64,000 nucleotides of DNA from Pterobdella sp. o SKG-2022 (Eukaryota > Annelida > Clitellata > Hirudinida > Piscicolidae), in contig OZ038320.1 of NCBI GenBank assembly GCA_964035795.1, forward strand, positions 17,440,589 to 17,504,588, written 5' to 3'. Each line of letters starts with the position of its first letter. The stretch's first letter is position 1. Of the stretch, positions 11,388 through 22,570 are shown in pieces. Position numbers and translations under genes: made by a program. A model generated the notes under the pieces. It was not told where the DNA came from. It saw nothing but the letters and a program-made list of their open reading frames with translations, and did not search any database.

Positions 11388-12175
11388 GAATGACTATAAC
11401 TTGAGATGGTAACTTAAAACAACTTATGTCAAGGGCTTATACATTTTTCACATCCGTTTTCTTCAATTTTGGAACACGATCTTGAAACTTTTCTATTAGC
11501 TTTTATTCAACATAGTTTTGAATGTGAGATTTTTAGTTTATAAAAACTCTTTGAACTATTAGATTAATCAGCTGATTAGCCTAGATAAACACAGAAATTC
11601 TTACAGTTAATTGCTTGTTTATCTTCATGTGGTAATGATCGTTAGTATTGGGAAATAAAAATATTTATAAGTTTGCTAACAATAACTACTATATCATTAT
11701 ATATTATACATTTAGATAATTAAGTGTAATTATTTTTAGTTCGTGAGAGAGGTCGGGTGTGATGGCGATGATGCCGACTTTAATGTATAAATTTCAATAG
11801 CTTTCATTATTGTTCATTAACCTGATCTAAAAGCTTTGGGATTCATGATTAATACTTTCCCCAGGATGTTAAAAATTTTTCTTCTATCTATTTTTAATAG
11901 TATTTTGATGAAATGTATTAATAAATTGATACAAAGTATTTCTGAGCTGTTTTTAATAAAAAGATTTATTTCGATAATTTGTACATTTTGAATCAAGAAT
12001 GCATAAGAACACGAATCCATCACCAGCGTTGAACAACTATGAACAAAAAACATTTTACGTATTAAATAAGTCAACTTTGAAGCTTTTGACTTGAACAGTT
12101 TTTTAAGACAAGTATTGTTAAAGTTTTAATTCAAGATAATAATTAATTGGAAAATTAATAAGAAACGCAAAATAA
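11388..12175. other. Intergenic, no gene seen
   Basis: It contains the 3' flanks of the convergent small receptor gene (+) and Six3/6 gene (-). The open frame at 11817-12074 on the minus strand has no recognised features. Confidence 0.4.
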
Positions 12176-13555
12176 CTAAATGAAGAAATGACTTTTCAAG
12201 CTTGAATCTGAATTGATATTGAAAGTGTCACTCTGCGGTGTATGTTGTTGCTGCAAATGTTGCAGTAATTGACGTTGAAGAAAATGATGTCTAGCAAAAT
12301 TTTGAAAAGAATTGTAATTTTGAAAATATGAAAAAAGATTGGAAATTGTAGGAGGTTTAGTTTCACTTTCCAAAATCTTGTCCACCGTCCATAAAGGCTT
12401 CGATTCAACTGAAATGTTATTTTTTCTTGAAACATCGTCAAAAAGGCTTTTTGAAAAATTTTGTAAACAGTTTCGTCTGAAAGGTGGAAACTCATAATTT
12501 TTTTCACTCGGAAATATTTTATCGGTATAATTAGGGTAAGAATAAAAACAAGAATTTTTGAAAGAACTATCTTTTAGTTTTTTTTGAGCTGCAGCTCTGT
12601 CTCTTTGTCGTCTGTTTTTGAACCAGTTACCCACTTGAACAGTACTCAGTCCACTCAACACAGCTAGCTCTTTTTTCTTGTTTGGGTTTGGATAAGGATC
12701 TGATTGATACCATTTTTTAAGCAAACTTCTAGTTTTTTCTTGAAAACAATGCGTTTTTTGCTCTCCATTCCATATTGTGTTTGGCAAAGGATATCTTTTT
12801 CTTACTCTATATTTATCTACTGGTCCCAATGGTCGTCCTCTTAGCTTGGAAGCCTCTGCATACCTTGCTTCTCTCCATAGGATTTGCATTTTTGCATGTG
12901 AAGCAGTTGAAAATCGAAAAGTAGATAAAATGTGGTACACTTGCTGGTATTGTTTCTTATGGAATGCTACAATGGCTTTGGCTTTCATCATGGCTTCTTG
13001 AGGGTCGACATTATTTTTCAAATTTAAAATATTCTCATTTTCTATATTATCAATATGAACTTTGTTTTCTTTGCAATAAAATGTGTCTTGATAATAATCA
13101 TTTAGATTAAGTCCAACCTTTGGACCATCATCTTCTTGCTCGGAACATAAGTTCTTTTCTTCCTCGTACTCACTATTCACACTTTCATTTTTTATGAAGT
13201 CTTCAAAAATTTCGTTTTCCTCGCTGTCGTAGTCTCCATTTGATGGGACATCAATATTACAATCAACATCTTTTTTACCAGAAATCGACTCAAAATCCTT
13301 TAGTTCTTTAAAATTTTGCTCGCGTTCAAACTCATTTTGTAAAAATAATATATTTTTTCTATGGTCTAAAGTATGTTTTTTCAATAATTCATCTTTTGCT
13401 GAAAATTTTTCGTTTAATTTTTCATCATTTAGTTGTGAACAGATTTTTTTAATATTTCGGGTACCATTGTCTAGGGAGCATAAAAAGCTGTGGAGGTTTG
13501 TAATTTCATCTTTGCTTTTCAGCGTATCGCGTTTTTTCGATACATGCTCATACAT
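12176..13555 (-). CDS. SIX3/6: Six3/6 (Optix-class) homeobox transcription factor
   Basis: A nuclear DNA-binding factor; the class patterns anterior neural and eye tissue in animals. The single 459-codon frame carries the second half of the SIX domain at about residues 183-250 ([26 protein letters not shown]). The homeodomain follows at about 254-315 ([33 protein letters not shown]). [18 protein letters not shown] and [10 protein letters not shown] are diagnostic of Six3/6 rather than Six1/2 or Six4/5. The first 27 residues align without gaps to the start of a Six3 SIX domain, ending FLCSL where the family has FLWSL. About 150 acidic residues then interrupt the domain. A 423-nt in-frame GT...AG segment (13464 to 13042) may be an intron; removing it leaves 318 aa, near the usual Six3 length. 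The C-terminus is Gln/His/Asn-rich. Confidence 0.92.
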   Translation of the reverse strand: MYEHVSKKRDTLKSKDEITNLHSFLCSLDNGTRNIKKICSQLNDEKLNEKFSAKDELLKKHTLDHRKNILFLQNEFEREQNFKELKDFESISGKKDVDCNIDVPSNGDYDSEENEIFEDFIKNESVNSEYEEEKNLCSEQEDDGPKVGLNLNDYYQDTFYCKENKVHIDNIENENILNLKNNVDPQEAMMKAKAIVAFHKKQYQQVYHILSTFRFSTASHAKMQILWREARYAEASKLRGRPLGPVDKYRVRKRYPLPNTIWNGEQKTHCFQEKTRSLLKKWYQSDPYPNPNKKKELAVLSGLSTVQVGNWFKNRRQRDRAAAQKKLKDSSFKNSCFYSYPNYTDKIFPSEKNYEFPPFRRNCLQNFSKSLFDDVSRKNNISVESKPLWTVDKILESETKPPTISNLFSYFQNYNSFQNFARHHFLQRQLLQHLQQQHTPQSDTFNINSDSSLKSHFFI

Positions 13556-15183
13556 CTTGTTGAATGCAGTCGACCAAAAAAATTTAAACCTTTCAGCTTT
13601 TCCACAATTTTGAAACTTGATGGGTTTTTATAGATAAGTTTTGTTTCAAAACTTTTAAAAACTATTATCAAACTTAAAATTTCAACATAATTGATTTGAA
13701 AAATAAAATATTTTGTATTGCAGAGTTCTAAACTTTCAAAACAATTGAACTCTTTATATCTTCAAATTGCACCAATAAGATGGCAATGGGCGTAGCTGAC
13801 AGCTGAGAGCCAATCAGAATAAAGCGTAAATTATCTTGACATCGTTTTACTAAACTAAACTACGATCATGAGAATATAGATAAAATATTTTGTAAATGTA
13901 AACTATCACGAATCTAGTTATATTTTGACAGTTGTCTTCATGAATTAATAATAATTATCATAAATAACTTTTCAGACATCCAATCCGCATCCTTTGTGTT
14001 GAGATCGAAATCGTCTATGATTTATTAACCACCTCTTATTTTTAGCAAATTAATACATTAATAGTTGGAGATTAATATAGAAAAGCAATATATTCTGATT
14101 TATTTGTGACATCATCTGATCGAAAATATTCAACTCGTATAGATGCCGTTCAAAACTCGTGTCGTTATAACAAAAGTCCTCTGAATTATTAATGGAATAA
14201 GAAATTTTTCATACTCACAACCCATTTTATGAAAGAATTTTTGTCTTTTACCAAACTCGTATAATAACTTAATTTATCTTTAATTAAATACAAGGCTACA
14301 AAAATAGTTTTATAATGAATCTTTTTTAATCATCAAGTCTTTCTTCATCGACTTTTCAATTAGCGTCATTTAAGCGGTTATAGAGGCGAAGTCAACACAA
14401 TACTTGATCGATTTTCATCGATGCAAGCTTATTGCCATAGATGAGACCCACGTGTTTAGGTGGCTGACATTACGCAAAGCAGCAATAAAGATAGGTTCTA
14501 TAGATTTGTTTTAACGAAGATACATTAACAATATTGTAGTTTTCAATACGATATTTTCTTATATGAAGTTTCTAAAATTTTAGAAATATTGAAAATAAAT
14601 TTATTTCGCCAGTTTTTATAAATAATTATATGGAATAATTTTATAATTTATTTATTTGATAGCCTTTTCAAATGTTTAAGTCATTTTTAACAGATATATC
14701 ATAAATACTTTTTAAATAAAGCTTTTTTATAATTTTTTTGAATAAAAAAATGAATGATCGATTTATTGATTTATTTTTCTCATTGTTCAAGTCAATGAAA
14801 TTCTTCATTAACTTTTATTTTATATCAAGTCTATCGTCAACTTACTATTATCTATCGTAGCATAATTTTCATGGTGCTATAGTTGTGTAATATTTCTTTA
14901 TTATTTTAAAAATTTGAGCAGGATTAATTCAAAACCCGAATAAGTATAGAATTCAAGCTTTGTAAAATATTTTGTAAAGATTTATTTGTGTTTCCATTTA
15001 CAAAGACTTTCAAATGACTTGATAAAAACAATTTATATTTAAGTTTCATTTTAATTTTAACGTTTATTTTCTTTAATCAAGAGTAAAGTATGTTTGGAAT
15101 TTGTTTCTTATATAATTAGAAAAAATTTTCCTTAATCAATTGAATTAAATAATTAGTAAGTACCTTAAAGGCTTTTTAAGAAG
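13556..15183. promoter_or_regulatory. Divergent spacer upstream of Six3/6 and CCDC113-like
   Basis: 1.6 kb without coding exons, shared by two divergent genes. 13750-13830 and 14385-14480 are less AT-rich than the rest and are the likeliest regulatory islands. I cannot assign factor sites with confidence. Confidence 0.35.
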
Positions 15184-18100
15184 ATGAGCTCCATGGAGAA
15201 AGAATTAAAAAGTATTCAAAAAAGTAATTTAAAAAATGTAAATAAGATTAAAAATGCCCAAAATTTGTCTAACTCGTTTAACCAGAATAACTCCAACAGC
15301 CCCAAAGAGGTGGTATCGAAAGGTGTTGTTGAAATAACAAGTAGGAAATCATCTATCACTAAAACTGATGAGTATAACAAAAGAAAAACCGATACTAACT
15401 CGAAATTTCTAAAAGAAAAAATTTTAAAAAACAAAATTCGTGTTGCAACTACTAGATCAGATAATTCGTTTTATGAAGAGAAAAAACCCAGTAAGCTAAG
15501 TGAAGAAGATGGAGAAAAGCTTAAAAAAAAGATGAAAAAGTATGTGAGCAATATTTTTCAAAAATATGACTTGAATAAAACCCTTGATGAAAACAATGAA
15601 GAAGAAGAAGAAGAAAAGGAAGAAGTTGATCAAGAGTGGGATCGTAATGGTTACTTTGACCGACTATCTTTAATTGAAGAAGAAATCGAGGATGAAGAAG
15701 ATGAAGAAGAAAAAGAAGAAGAGAAAGAAAATGATGAAGAAGAAGAAAAAGAAGATGAAAAAGAAGAAGAGGAAGGAGAAGCAGAAGCAGAAAAAGAAGA
15801 AAAAGAAGAAAAATACGGAGAAGATGAAAAGGAAGAAGATGCCGAAGATGAAGACGATGAAGAAGAAAAAGAATTTGATGAAGAAATTGAAAAGAAATAT
15901 CGTGGTTCCAAGTCTTCTTTAGAATCAACTTCGAAAACATCTAAAATCGATCCAACAAATGAAACGGAAGATGAAAAAACAGACGAAGAAGAAGAACGTG
16001 AAGTAGAAGAAATAGACTCGAAAGACTTCGAAAAAAGCTTAGACAATGAAGACGAAGAAACAAAAGAAAGAAATAAATATGTAGGCTAAAACTCAATTTA
16101 GAAAAGCATTAAAATTGAATTTATGTAGTTGTATTGTAGTTAATGCATATAAAGTTAATAAAAAATGTTTTACAACTATTTAATTTTATTTAATATTTAG
16201 ATTAATAATTCATATTGATTATTCACATTCTGTAACACACAAAAAAATTTTGATGTTTTTTTGTTTCCATTGAGTAATTTGAATATTTATTTGACCACTT
16301 GAAGTACCACGAAAAAAGAGATCAATTGCATAATCTGACCAATGGAGAGTTGCTGGCCAAAATCAACGATTTTTCGTATGTATTTAATATTTCATAAAGT
16401 CTTATAAAACATTTTTTTGCATTATTGATTGGTTTTGGGTTTGTAGGTTTCGAAATGTTTATGAAATGTGACATAATAATTCCTGAATCAAAGCTTTTTC
16501 AAGTGCTTATCTATGGCATTTTTGACGAAAGATCATTTGAAATAATATTCTTTAGTTTTCATTTTCAAACTGAATTCTACGTACATATTTTGTAAATCCT
16601 TAGTTGAAAATAATTATTTGAAAAATGAAGACATTGTTAGTAGCTGTTTGAAGAATTAATGAAACTCACAAACATAGATATTCCAAATTTCAGTTATTTA
16701 TCTCGGTTAAGTATAAAGATTACTGACAATTTTTTTTTATTGAGGCCTGTTTCATTTCGTTTTCATTTAGTTCATTTCAATAATAATATTCAAGTTAGAA
16801 GAAAAACGCAGGATTCTAAGTTGTTTTTTTTTAATATGTTCGAATAATTAAACAAATTTAATACGTTGTCTATTTTATAGTTTCGGATTCTTTTATCAAA
16901 TGTTTGTTATTTTAAATTTTATACAGAATGCAAGAAAAGATTCTACAGATTGAGAATTATATGTTCGAATGTTATCTTGATAAAATCTTTGCTGTTAGAA
17001 ACAGGAAAAAAAGAAAAATGTCCAAACAGGAATATAAAATAAACGTAAGTTGTTTCGTGAAGCTAAATTTCGTCAAGGCAAACAAATTATTACATTTTCC
17101 ACAAAACACAAGCTTAATTCTAGTATTTCATTTGAGCTAATTCATTTATGTATTTAAAAGTTTATTATCTGCAGCTTTTTACAAAACGAGTAACAATGGC
17201 TAAAGCGATTTCATCTTCTTACGACAATAGGAGCATCAATATTTCCCAAAGGTTGGTATGTAGTTATAAAAAAAAATCTAAGCTTTTTTTTAAAATATGA
17301 TTTTTCTATAATTCACAGTGCTTTTAAATTAATTTTTGCAGGTTAGAAATAGTAGAACAGGAGTTGAAAACACTAAAATCCACGATAAAAAACGAAACGA
17401 CTAGAGCCATCGAAGTTATAAAGCGTGCATCAGTAAGCTCTTCAACGCCACTTTTTTGGCATGTTTTCATCGAAACAATATTGTTTTGTACATTTTTTTG
17501 CGTAGAGTATATATTTTTTGAAAATAACTGTTTCAAATTATAATTCTGACTATCAATTTACAAAAAGTTCGATGTTATAGACCTGTCGAGACAATTGGTG
17601 AGCTTGAAAGAGAAAATAAAAAAGTTTGATGAACTCATAGAAAGCAACACAAATGTTACTAAGGTTTATTATTGACTCAACTTTGTTTCGAAAATTTATT
17701 GTTTGAAAAATAGAAAAAATTATAATGAGAACTTGTGTGCAGTTTTGATTTCAAACTCTAATAAATTTTAAGGGTAGTGGCAAACCAAAAGATGTTTTGA
17801 AGTTATGGCAAGAAGAGATCCAAAAATTGGTCTGCAAATAATTTCTTCAAATTTCTTAGTCAATTTATTTCTCTTCCATGGTCACATATATTCATTTAAT
17901 TTTTTCAGGAAACTCGCATTTTGAAATATAGACTTAAAAAAGTGGCATTAAAACTTCATCTATCAAAAATGCAGTCCCTCAGCAACCAGGTAACAACATA
18001 ATACTTTGAACGTTATATAATTATATTGATTAAGTTGAAGACATACATCTAAAATCAAAATTAATGAGTTTTTTTGACAAGCTCATATGATTCAAAGTTA

Positions 18101-19238
18101 AAATCATTGAAAGTCATTTTATAAAAAGTAGAGAATTTTATTGAAAATTAAAGAATATTATAAAAATGAATCAGTTACATAAATAATTCAACTATAAACT
18201 TTTGAAGGCCGAAGAAACAAATGAAATACTCAGTGAAAATGATATCAACCTTTTGAAAATTGGAAACCAGGTTTTGTCAAGAAATATCAAAGCAGGAAAT
18301 GAAAATTTATTAGTTTTGAAAGTAAGTTTTAAGTTTTTTCTATATGTATAGTTTTTATGCAAATTAAATTATTTCAAGATCACAGCTGGTAAAATGCGTT
18401 TGAAGTTGAACAGCTTAAAAACAAAACTAATAGAGGCTGAAAAAGTGAGCAACCAAATGGCTTCCAAAATCACTATGGCGAATGATCAGGCAGAAAAGTC
18501 AATGGCGGAAATCAACCATAACACGAAAGTTATATTTTAAAAGTTTACGTAATTTAAAAAATAATTGGTTAATCCAAATTAATTTTTTTTATAGCCTCAA
18601 AATTTTAAATCATAAAAACACTAATATTTTCGTATTTTTAAGATTCAAGAAAATTTGAATTTTTTATTTCGACGAAGCTTTTCGATATATTCTATATCAC
18701 ATCAGGTAACTAATTAATTACATGCTGATGATATAAAATATATCGAAAAGCTTCGTCAAAATAAAAAATTCAAATATTCCTGTTTTAATGCTTCACAATT
18801 TTTTTCATATTCGAATGAAAATACTTTCAAGAGTTTATTTTATTCTACGAAGCTCCCCGTAAGATGCTTACATGATCAAGTAGAGGTACAATACTTGATA
18901 ATGTAAGTTCATCTTACGAAAAGCTTTGTGGAATAAAATAAACTCCTAAAATTGTTTTCATTTTAATATTTATGTTTCACTCGATTAATTAAAATTTTTT
19001 CTGTTATTCAAAAAGCTTTTGACGCTCTTAATGATACGAGGATACATGACAGGACCTGTCTCGAATCAAGAAGCAGATCCAGCATATATATCAGTACATC
19101 AACGCATACAGTGTACCAGAAGTTATAGAGTATGCCAAATTTGTTGAAAACCTGCCCCCTTTAGAACGCCAAATTAAACACTATGGTCGAAAAATAGAAG
19201 TGAAAAAAGTAAGCGAGAAAAAAATTTTTTTATATTAA
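15184..19238 (+). CDS. CCDC113/CCDC96-family ciliary coiled-coil protein
   Basis: The family (CFAP263/CFAP184) sits at the base of axonemal regulatory complexes. Exon 1 (15184-16080) codes about 299 residues: a Ser/Lys/Asn-rich start and then a long Glu/Asp/Lys run. Further exons were read at 16305-16375, 16927-17044, 17175-17251, 17342-17432, about 17568-17666, 17776-17831, 17910-17988, 18208-18321, about 18380-18528 and about 19050-19238. Coiled-coil blocks match CCDC113: LKKVALKLHLSKMQ, then EILSENDINLLKIGNQ and SVPEVIEYAKFVENLPPLERQ near the end. The acidic start resembles CCDC96 instead. The junction from exon 1 uses a weak donor (GTAGGC), so exon 1 could be a separate gene ending at 16089. 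The intron before the last exon holds two fold-back elements. Confidence 0.75.
18653..18775. repeat. Fold-back element A in CCDC113-like intron
   Basis: Arms of about 52 nt (18653-18705 and 18724-18775) pair with only a few mismatches around an 18-nt spacer. The arms contain GACGAAGCTTTTCGATATATT and its complement. The AAGCTT-centred part is shared with elements B and C. The outer part (AATTTTTTATTT) is not. Confidence 0.85.
18816..18960. repeat. Fold-back element B in the same intron
   Basis: Arms of about 67 nt (18816-18882 and 18892-18960) pair closely around a 9-nt spacer. The inner end reads CTTACATGATCAAGTA...TACTTGATAATGTAAG. The outer part (GAGTTTATTTTATTC) is unlike that of elements A and C. 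Confidence 0.88.
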
Positions 19239-19388
19239 ATTACTCCTTAAATTACTTTTTAAAAAAAACTTCTAAATTTTTCCATGTTGAAATACTGCTT
19301 AGTTTTTAAATTTATTTTTCGAAATTCAAAATTGTAACTGAACACATAATAATAAAAATTAAACAATCATATATGAAAGTTTGACAGC

Positions 19389-21290
19389 TTAATATCCGAA
19401 TCGTTTGTTGAGTTGGGTAGATCCGTCACCACTCTGGTTGGTAGGTGGCAGCCATGAAGAATATGAGTCAGCATTGTCACCGTCATTTTCATTTTGCTTT
19501 TTATGATTAAAAGTCTTTCTTTTTTTTGAAAAAACTTTATCAATTTTATTATTTATGACGCTTTCTTTTGAAAGAACTGTATATGTCTTAGGCTGAATCT
19601 TGTTAGGTTCTTCTTTTTTATTCGGTGGAGGAACAGAATTATCTTTCTGTGGTATGATTTCTTTAGATTTATTTTTAATATAAGTTTTTTCAAAATTATT
19701 TATCTTTTGATTAATTTTATTATCATTTTCAACCTCTTTATTTTTGTCTGAGTCATTGATTTCTTTTTCTTCTTCTATTTCTTCCTCTTCTTCGAGAACT
19801 ATATTTAAACTCTCCATATGATTAACTATTTTAGGAGGAGAGTTTATTTTTGCTTTTGGTGGCGGATTTAACTTAATAAGAGTAGGTTTAGAAACCTCAA
19901 GTAATTTTTGTATTCTAACTTTAGAATGTTTCAACTCATTAAGTTTTTGTTTCATATCCATCTTTTCTCTAGCACCTAAACCTCCTGCCTTTAGACCCTT
20001 CATGAAAAGATCTAAAGCATCTCCATCTTCTTCATTTTCTTCCTTTATTTTCTTTTTCAACTCAGCATCTTCTGCAAGTTTTTTTTCAATTTCAAAAATT
20101 TCTTTAACCATTTCTTTGAGTTGCTCCATAAGTTCTTCATAAGAAAGTGCTTTAGTTTTATTTTGTGTTAACCTATCAATTCTTTCTTTGCGTTTTCTTT
20201 CTACATCTCCAGTTCGATCTAAGTATAAATCATCATCCTCATCATAGAAATCATTTTCTTCCAAAACCCTCTTTCTTTTTTTATGAATCGATTCATGCTT
20301 TGTTTCTCTCAAAAGACCATGTTGGTCAAGTAGTCTGCAAGCCTCAAGTGCACAAGCTATTTCAGCTTCTCTTTTGTTACCTGCCACCTTCACTTCTGCT
20401 ACTAAAGTACTTCCACTAGTCCCTTCAAAAGGTAATTCTACCCTACATATTCTATTTAAACCTATACCTTCAAACACAAATTCAGGTCCTTCTACATCTT
20501 CTCTTTGATAAACCTTTTTGAGTGCTTTTTTTGGATCATCTCGATAAAAGGAATCATCATCAGCTTCAGCAAATGGATTTACACTATCATCTTCTTCCAT
20601 TACATCTTCTGTCATACCCCAGCCACAACTATAATCCTCTTTGACTCCTTTTTTTTTAAATTCACCTTCTTCTTCTTTGTCATCTTTAGGGCCTGTCAGT
20701 ATCAATAAACGAGTGCTACCACCAAACTTCATTACATAACCAACATACAATTTTATGTATTTTCTAGATGGTAATCTTTTTTTATTTACAAAACTTCCAT
20801 GGGTACTTCCGAGATCATATAAAAACCAACCTTCATTTTTTTTGTATTGTAGTATTGCATGATGTCGTGAAATTGAAGGGTGTTCTAAAAGAATGTCACA
20901 ACCACTTAGGCGACCAATTACAAAATATGATTTTTCCTTCAAAATATACTGACTCACATTTGTTCCTTGTTTGATCACATCTATACTATATGAAGAAGAA
21001 CTTTCATTATAACATGACCATTCTGGTTCAGTATATGACAAAACACTTGATGGTGCTATAGAATCTATATTGGAAATTTTATTTTTCGCAATTTCTTGTT
21101 TAGATTCACCTTCTTCTGACTTGATAACATTTTCAACTATAATTTTTTTTTCATTAGCTAGTAGGTCTTGATTTTGCTCATTATTTGTAGCTTCTTCCAA
21201 AACATTGGTGGATTTTTCAAATGAATTTTTACTTTTAACTAAAAAAGATTTCTTAATCAATGGAACTTTAAATTCATTATTTTCACTCAT
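19389..21290 (-). CDS. SLC4A1AP: Kanadaptin (FHA and dsRBD-like protein)
   Basis: Kanadaptin is a nuclear FHA-domain protein that in other animals is linked to pre-mRNA and DNA-damage pathways; its early anion-exchanger link is doubted. The single-exon frame of 633 aa fits. Residues of about 125-200 form the FHA domain, with VIGRLSGCDI, SISRHHA (the phosphothreonine-binding SxxH) and LGSTHGSFVN. A double-stranded-RNA-binding-like domain follows at about 258-330 (LPFEGTSGSTLVAEVKVAGNK, AACRLLDQHG-type end). After it come a Lys/Glu coiled region with EELMEQL and an acidic, low-complexity tail ending NKRFGY. The start is the Met next to a TTTTAC-rich leader. Its neighbour ABT1 is divergent, 267 bp away. 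Confidence 0.9.
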   Translation of the reverse strand: MSENNEFKVPLIKKSFLVKSKNSFEKSTNVLEEATNNEQNQDLLANEKKIIVENVIKSEEGESKQEIAKNKISNIDSIAPSSVLSYTEPEWSCYNESSSSYSIDVIKQGTNVSQYILKEKSYFVIGRLSGCDILLEHPSISRHHAILQYKKNEGWFLYDLGSTHGSFVNKKRLPSRKYIKLYVGYVMKFGGSTRLLILTGPKDDKEEEGEFKKKGVKEDYSCGWGMTEDVMEEDDSVNPFAEADDDSFYRDDPKKALKKVYQREDVEGPEFVFEGIGLNRICRVELPFEGTSGSTLVAEVKVAGNKREAEIACALEACRLLDQHGLLRETKHESIHKKRKRVLEENDFYDEDDDLYLDRTGDVERKRKERIDRLTQNKTKALSYEELMEQLKEMVKEIFEIEKKLAEDAELKKKIKEENEEDGDALDLFMKGLKAGGLGAREKMDMKQKLNELKHSKVRIQKLLEVSKPTLIKLNPPPKAKINSPPKIVNHMESLNIVLEEEEEIEEEKEINDSDKNKEVENDNKINQKINNFEKTYIKNKSKEIIPQKDNSVPPPNKKEEPNKIQPKTYTVLSKESVINNKIDKVFSKKRKTFNHKKQNENDGDNADSYSSWLPPTNQSGDGSTQLNKRFGY

Positions 21291-21557
21291 TTTACAGGCT
21301 GAAATTAAAAAAAAAGAAAAAGCTTTAAAGAATCAATTATCATTCCCTAAAAAGAACGAAACAAATAAATGCTTGTATTGATAGACAAAATATGTTTCTC
21401 AAAACACTATAAAAATTTTTTTTTTTTAAATTGAAATAAAAATTAATTTATGTTTTTTAAAGAATATGACAAATTGGAAGTTTATGGCAAATAAAAAGTG
21501 AACTTTCAGGCTAAAACGTTTTTGTTATAGGGCGCATAAGAGATTATTCGTATTAAA
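21291..21557. promoter_or_regulatory. Bidirectional promoter region, kanadaptin / ABT1
   Basis: Only 267 bp separate the two divergent start codons, so both promoters and 5' UTRs must share this interval. The sequence near 21530 (GGGCGCATAAGAG) is the only less AT-rich part. No classical core element is evident. Confidence 0.5.
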
Positions 21558-22381
21558 ATGGATGATTTTTTAAGTGATAACGATTTTCAATCTGATGAAG
21601 AATCATTTTTAAATGATGTTCAAAGTAATGATCAAAAACAAAAAAAAACTTCTGAAAGTTTCCAAAAGAAGGAAAAAAAAACTGGAATAGTTTATTTGAG
21701 TAGTGTACCAACTTCTATGAACGTCAAAAAACTTAGTGAGTTTTTTTCATCTTATGGAGAATTAGGAAGAATTTTTCTCAAACCTGCAGGTATTTGATTA
21801 TTATTTATACTTATACACTTTGATAAACTAAAGTATTTGATTATGTAGACAATTGTCCCAGTTGGAAGAAAAATCGTAAGTTTTCTGAAGGGTGGGTTGA
21901 GTTTGCAAACAAGAAAAAAGCTCGAATGTTGGCAGCCAATCTAAACAATAAACAGGTTGGAGGTAAAAGATACAATCCCTGGTACTATGATCTTTGGAAC
22001 ATCAAGTAAGCCACCATGTTTGATTCTCTAAAATTAAATTAAAAATTTTTAAAATGCAATGATATTTTTTAAAGGTATTTGAAAAGATTCAAATGGCTTC
22101 ATTTGAATGAAAAAATAAACAGTGAAAGAGCAGCAAGAAAAAAGAAGTTGAAACTTGAAATTTCAAGAGCTAAAAAAGATACCAATAAATTTAAAGAAAT
22201 TGTAGAAAAAGAAAAAAAATTAAAAAAACTGAATCCAAACCAAAAAGATCAAAAATCATCTACACAACCTTTTACATATAAGCAAGAAAAACCATTTAAA
22301 GAGGGTATCCACAAAAGCTCTAAAGTTAAGGCTAATGATGAAAACTTCCTCAGCAATATATTTTCTGGTGGTTTAACATAA
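21558..22381 (+). CDS. ABT1: ABT1/ESF2 nucleolar RNA-binding protein, three exons
   Basis: The family acts in the nucleolus in early 18S rRNA processing (yeast Esf2) and was described in animals as activator of basal transcription 1. Exons 21558-21789, 21849-22005 and 22075-22381 join in frame to 696 nt (231 aa). After an acidic Ser-rich start, the split RRM runs from about residue 38: GIVYLSSVPTSMNVKKL, FFSSYGELGRIFLKP, then GWVEFANKKKAR and NNKQVGGKRYNPWYYDLWNIKYLKRFKWLHL. The YDLWN-KYL-RF-W-HL string is the family hallmark. The tail is Lys-rich with a helical ERAARKKKLK stretch. The introns are short (59 and 69 nt). It is convergent with SPAG1, 189 bp apart. Confidence 0.92.
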
Positions 22382-22570
22382 TTTTTATTGATACTTTGAA
22401 ACTTTCGTTTTGGTGATTTTTATTGGACTAGTTTTAAATTCTGAATTTGATTAATAAATTATTTAATAAGCTTAATCCAAGCAAAATTTTAACTCAATAT
22501 TATATAATTAATTTAATTCAATTATCTATGACCACTTCAAACTTAAATATATTGTAACAAAGATGTTGCT

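Noticed and set aside
15521..16046. Leu/His- and Ser-rich minus-strand frames and a Lys-rich plus-strand frame
   Set aside because: These are shadows of the GAA/GAT-rich acidic exon in other frames.
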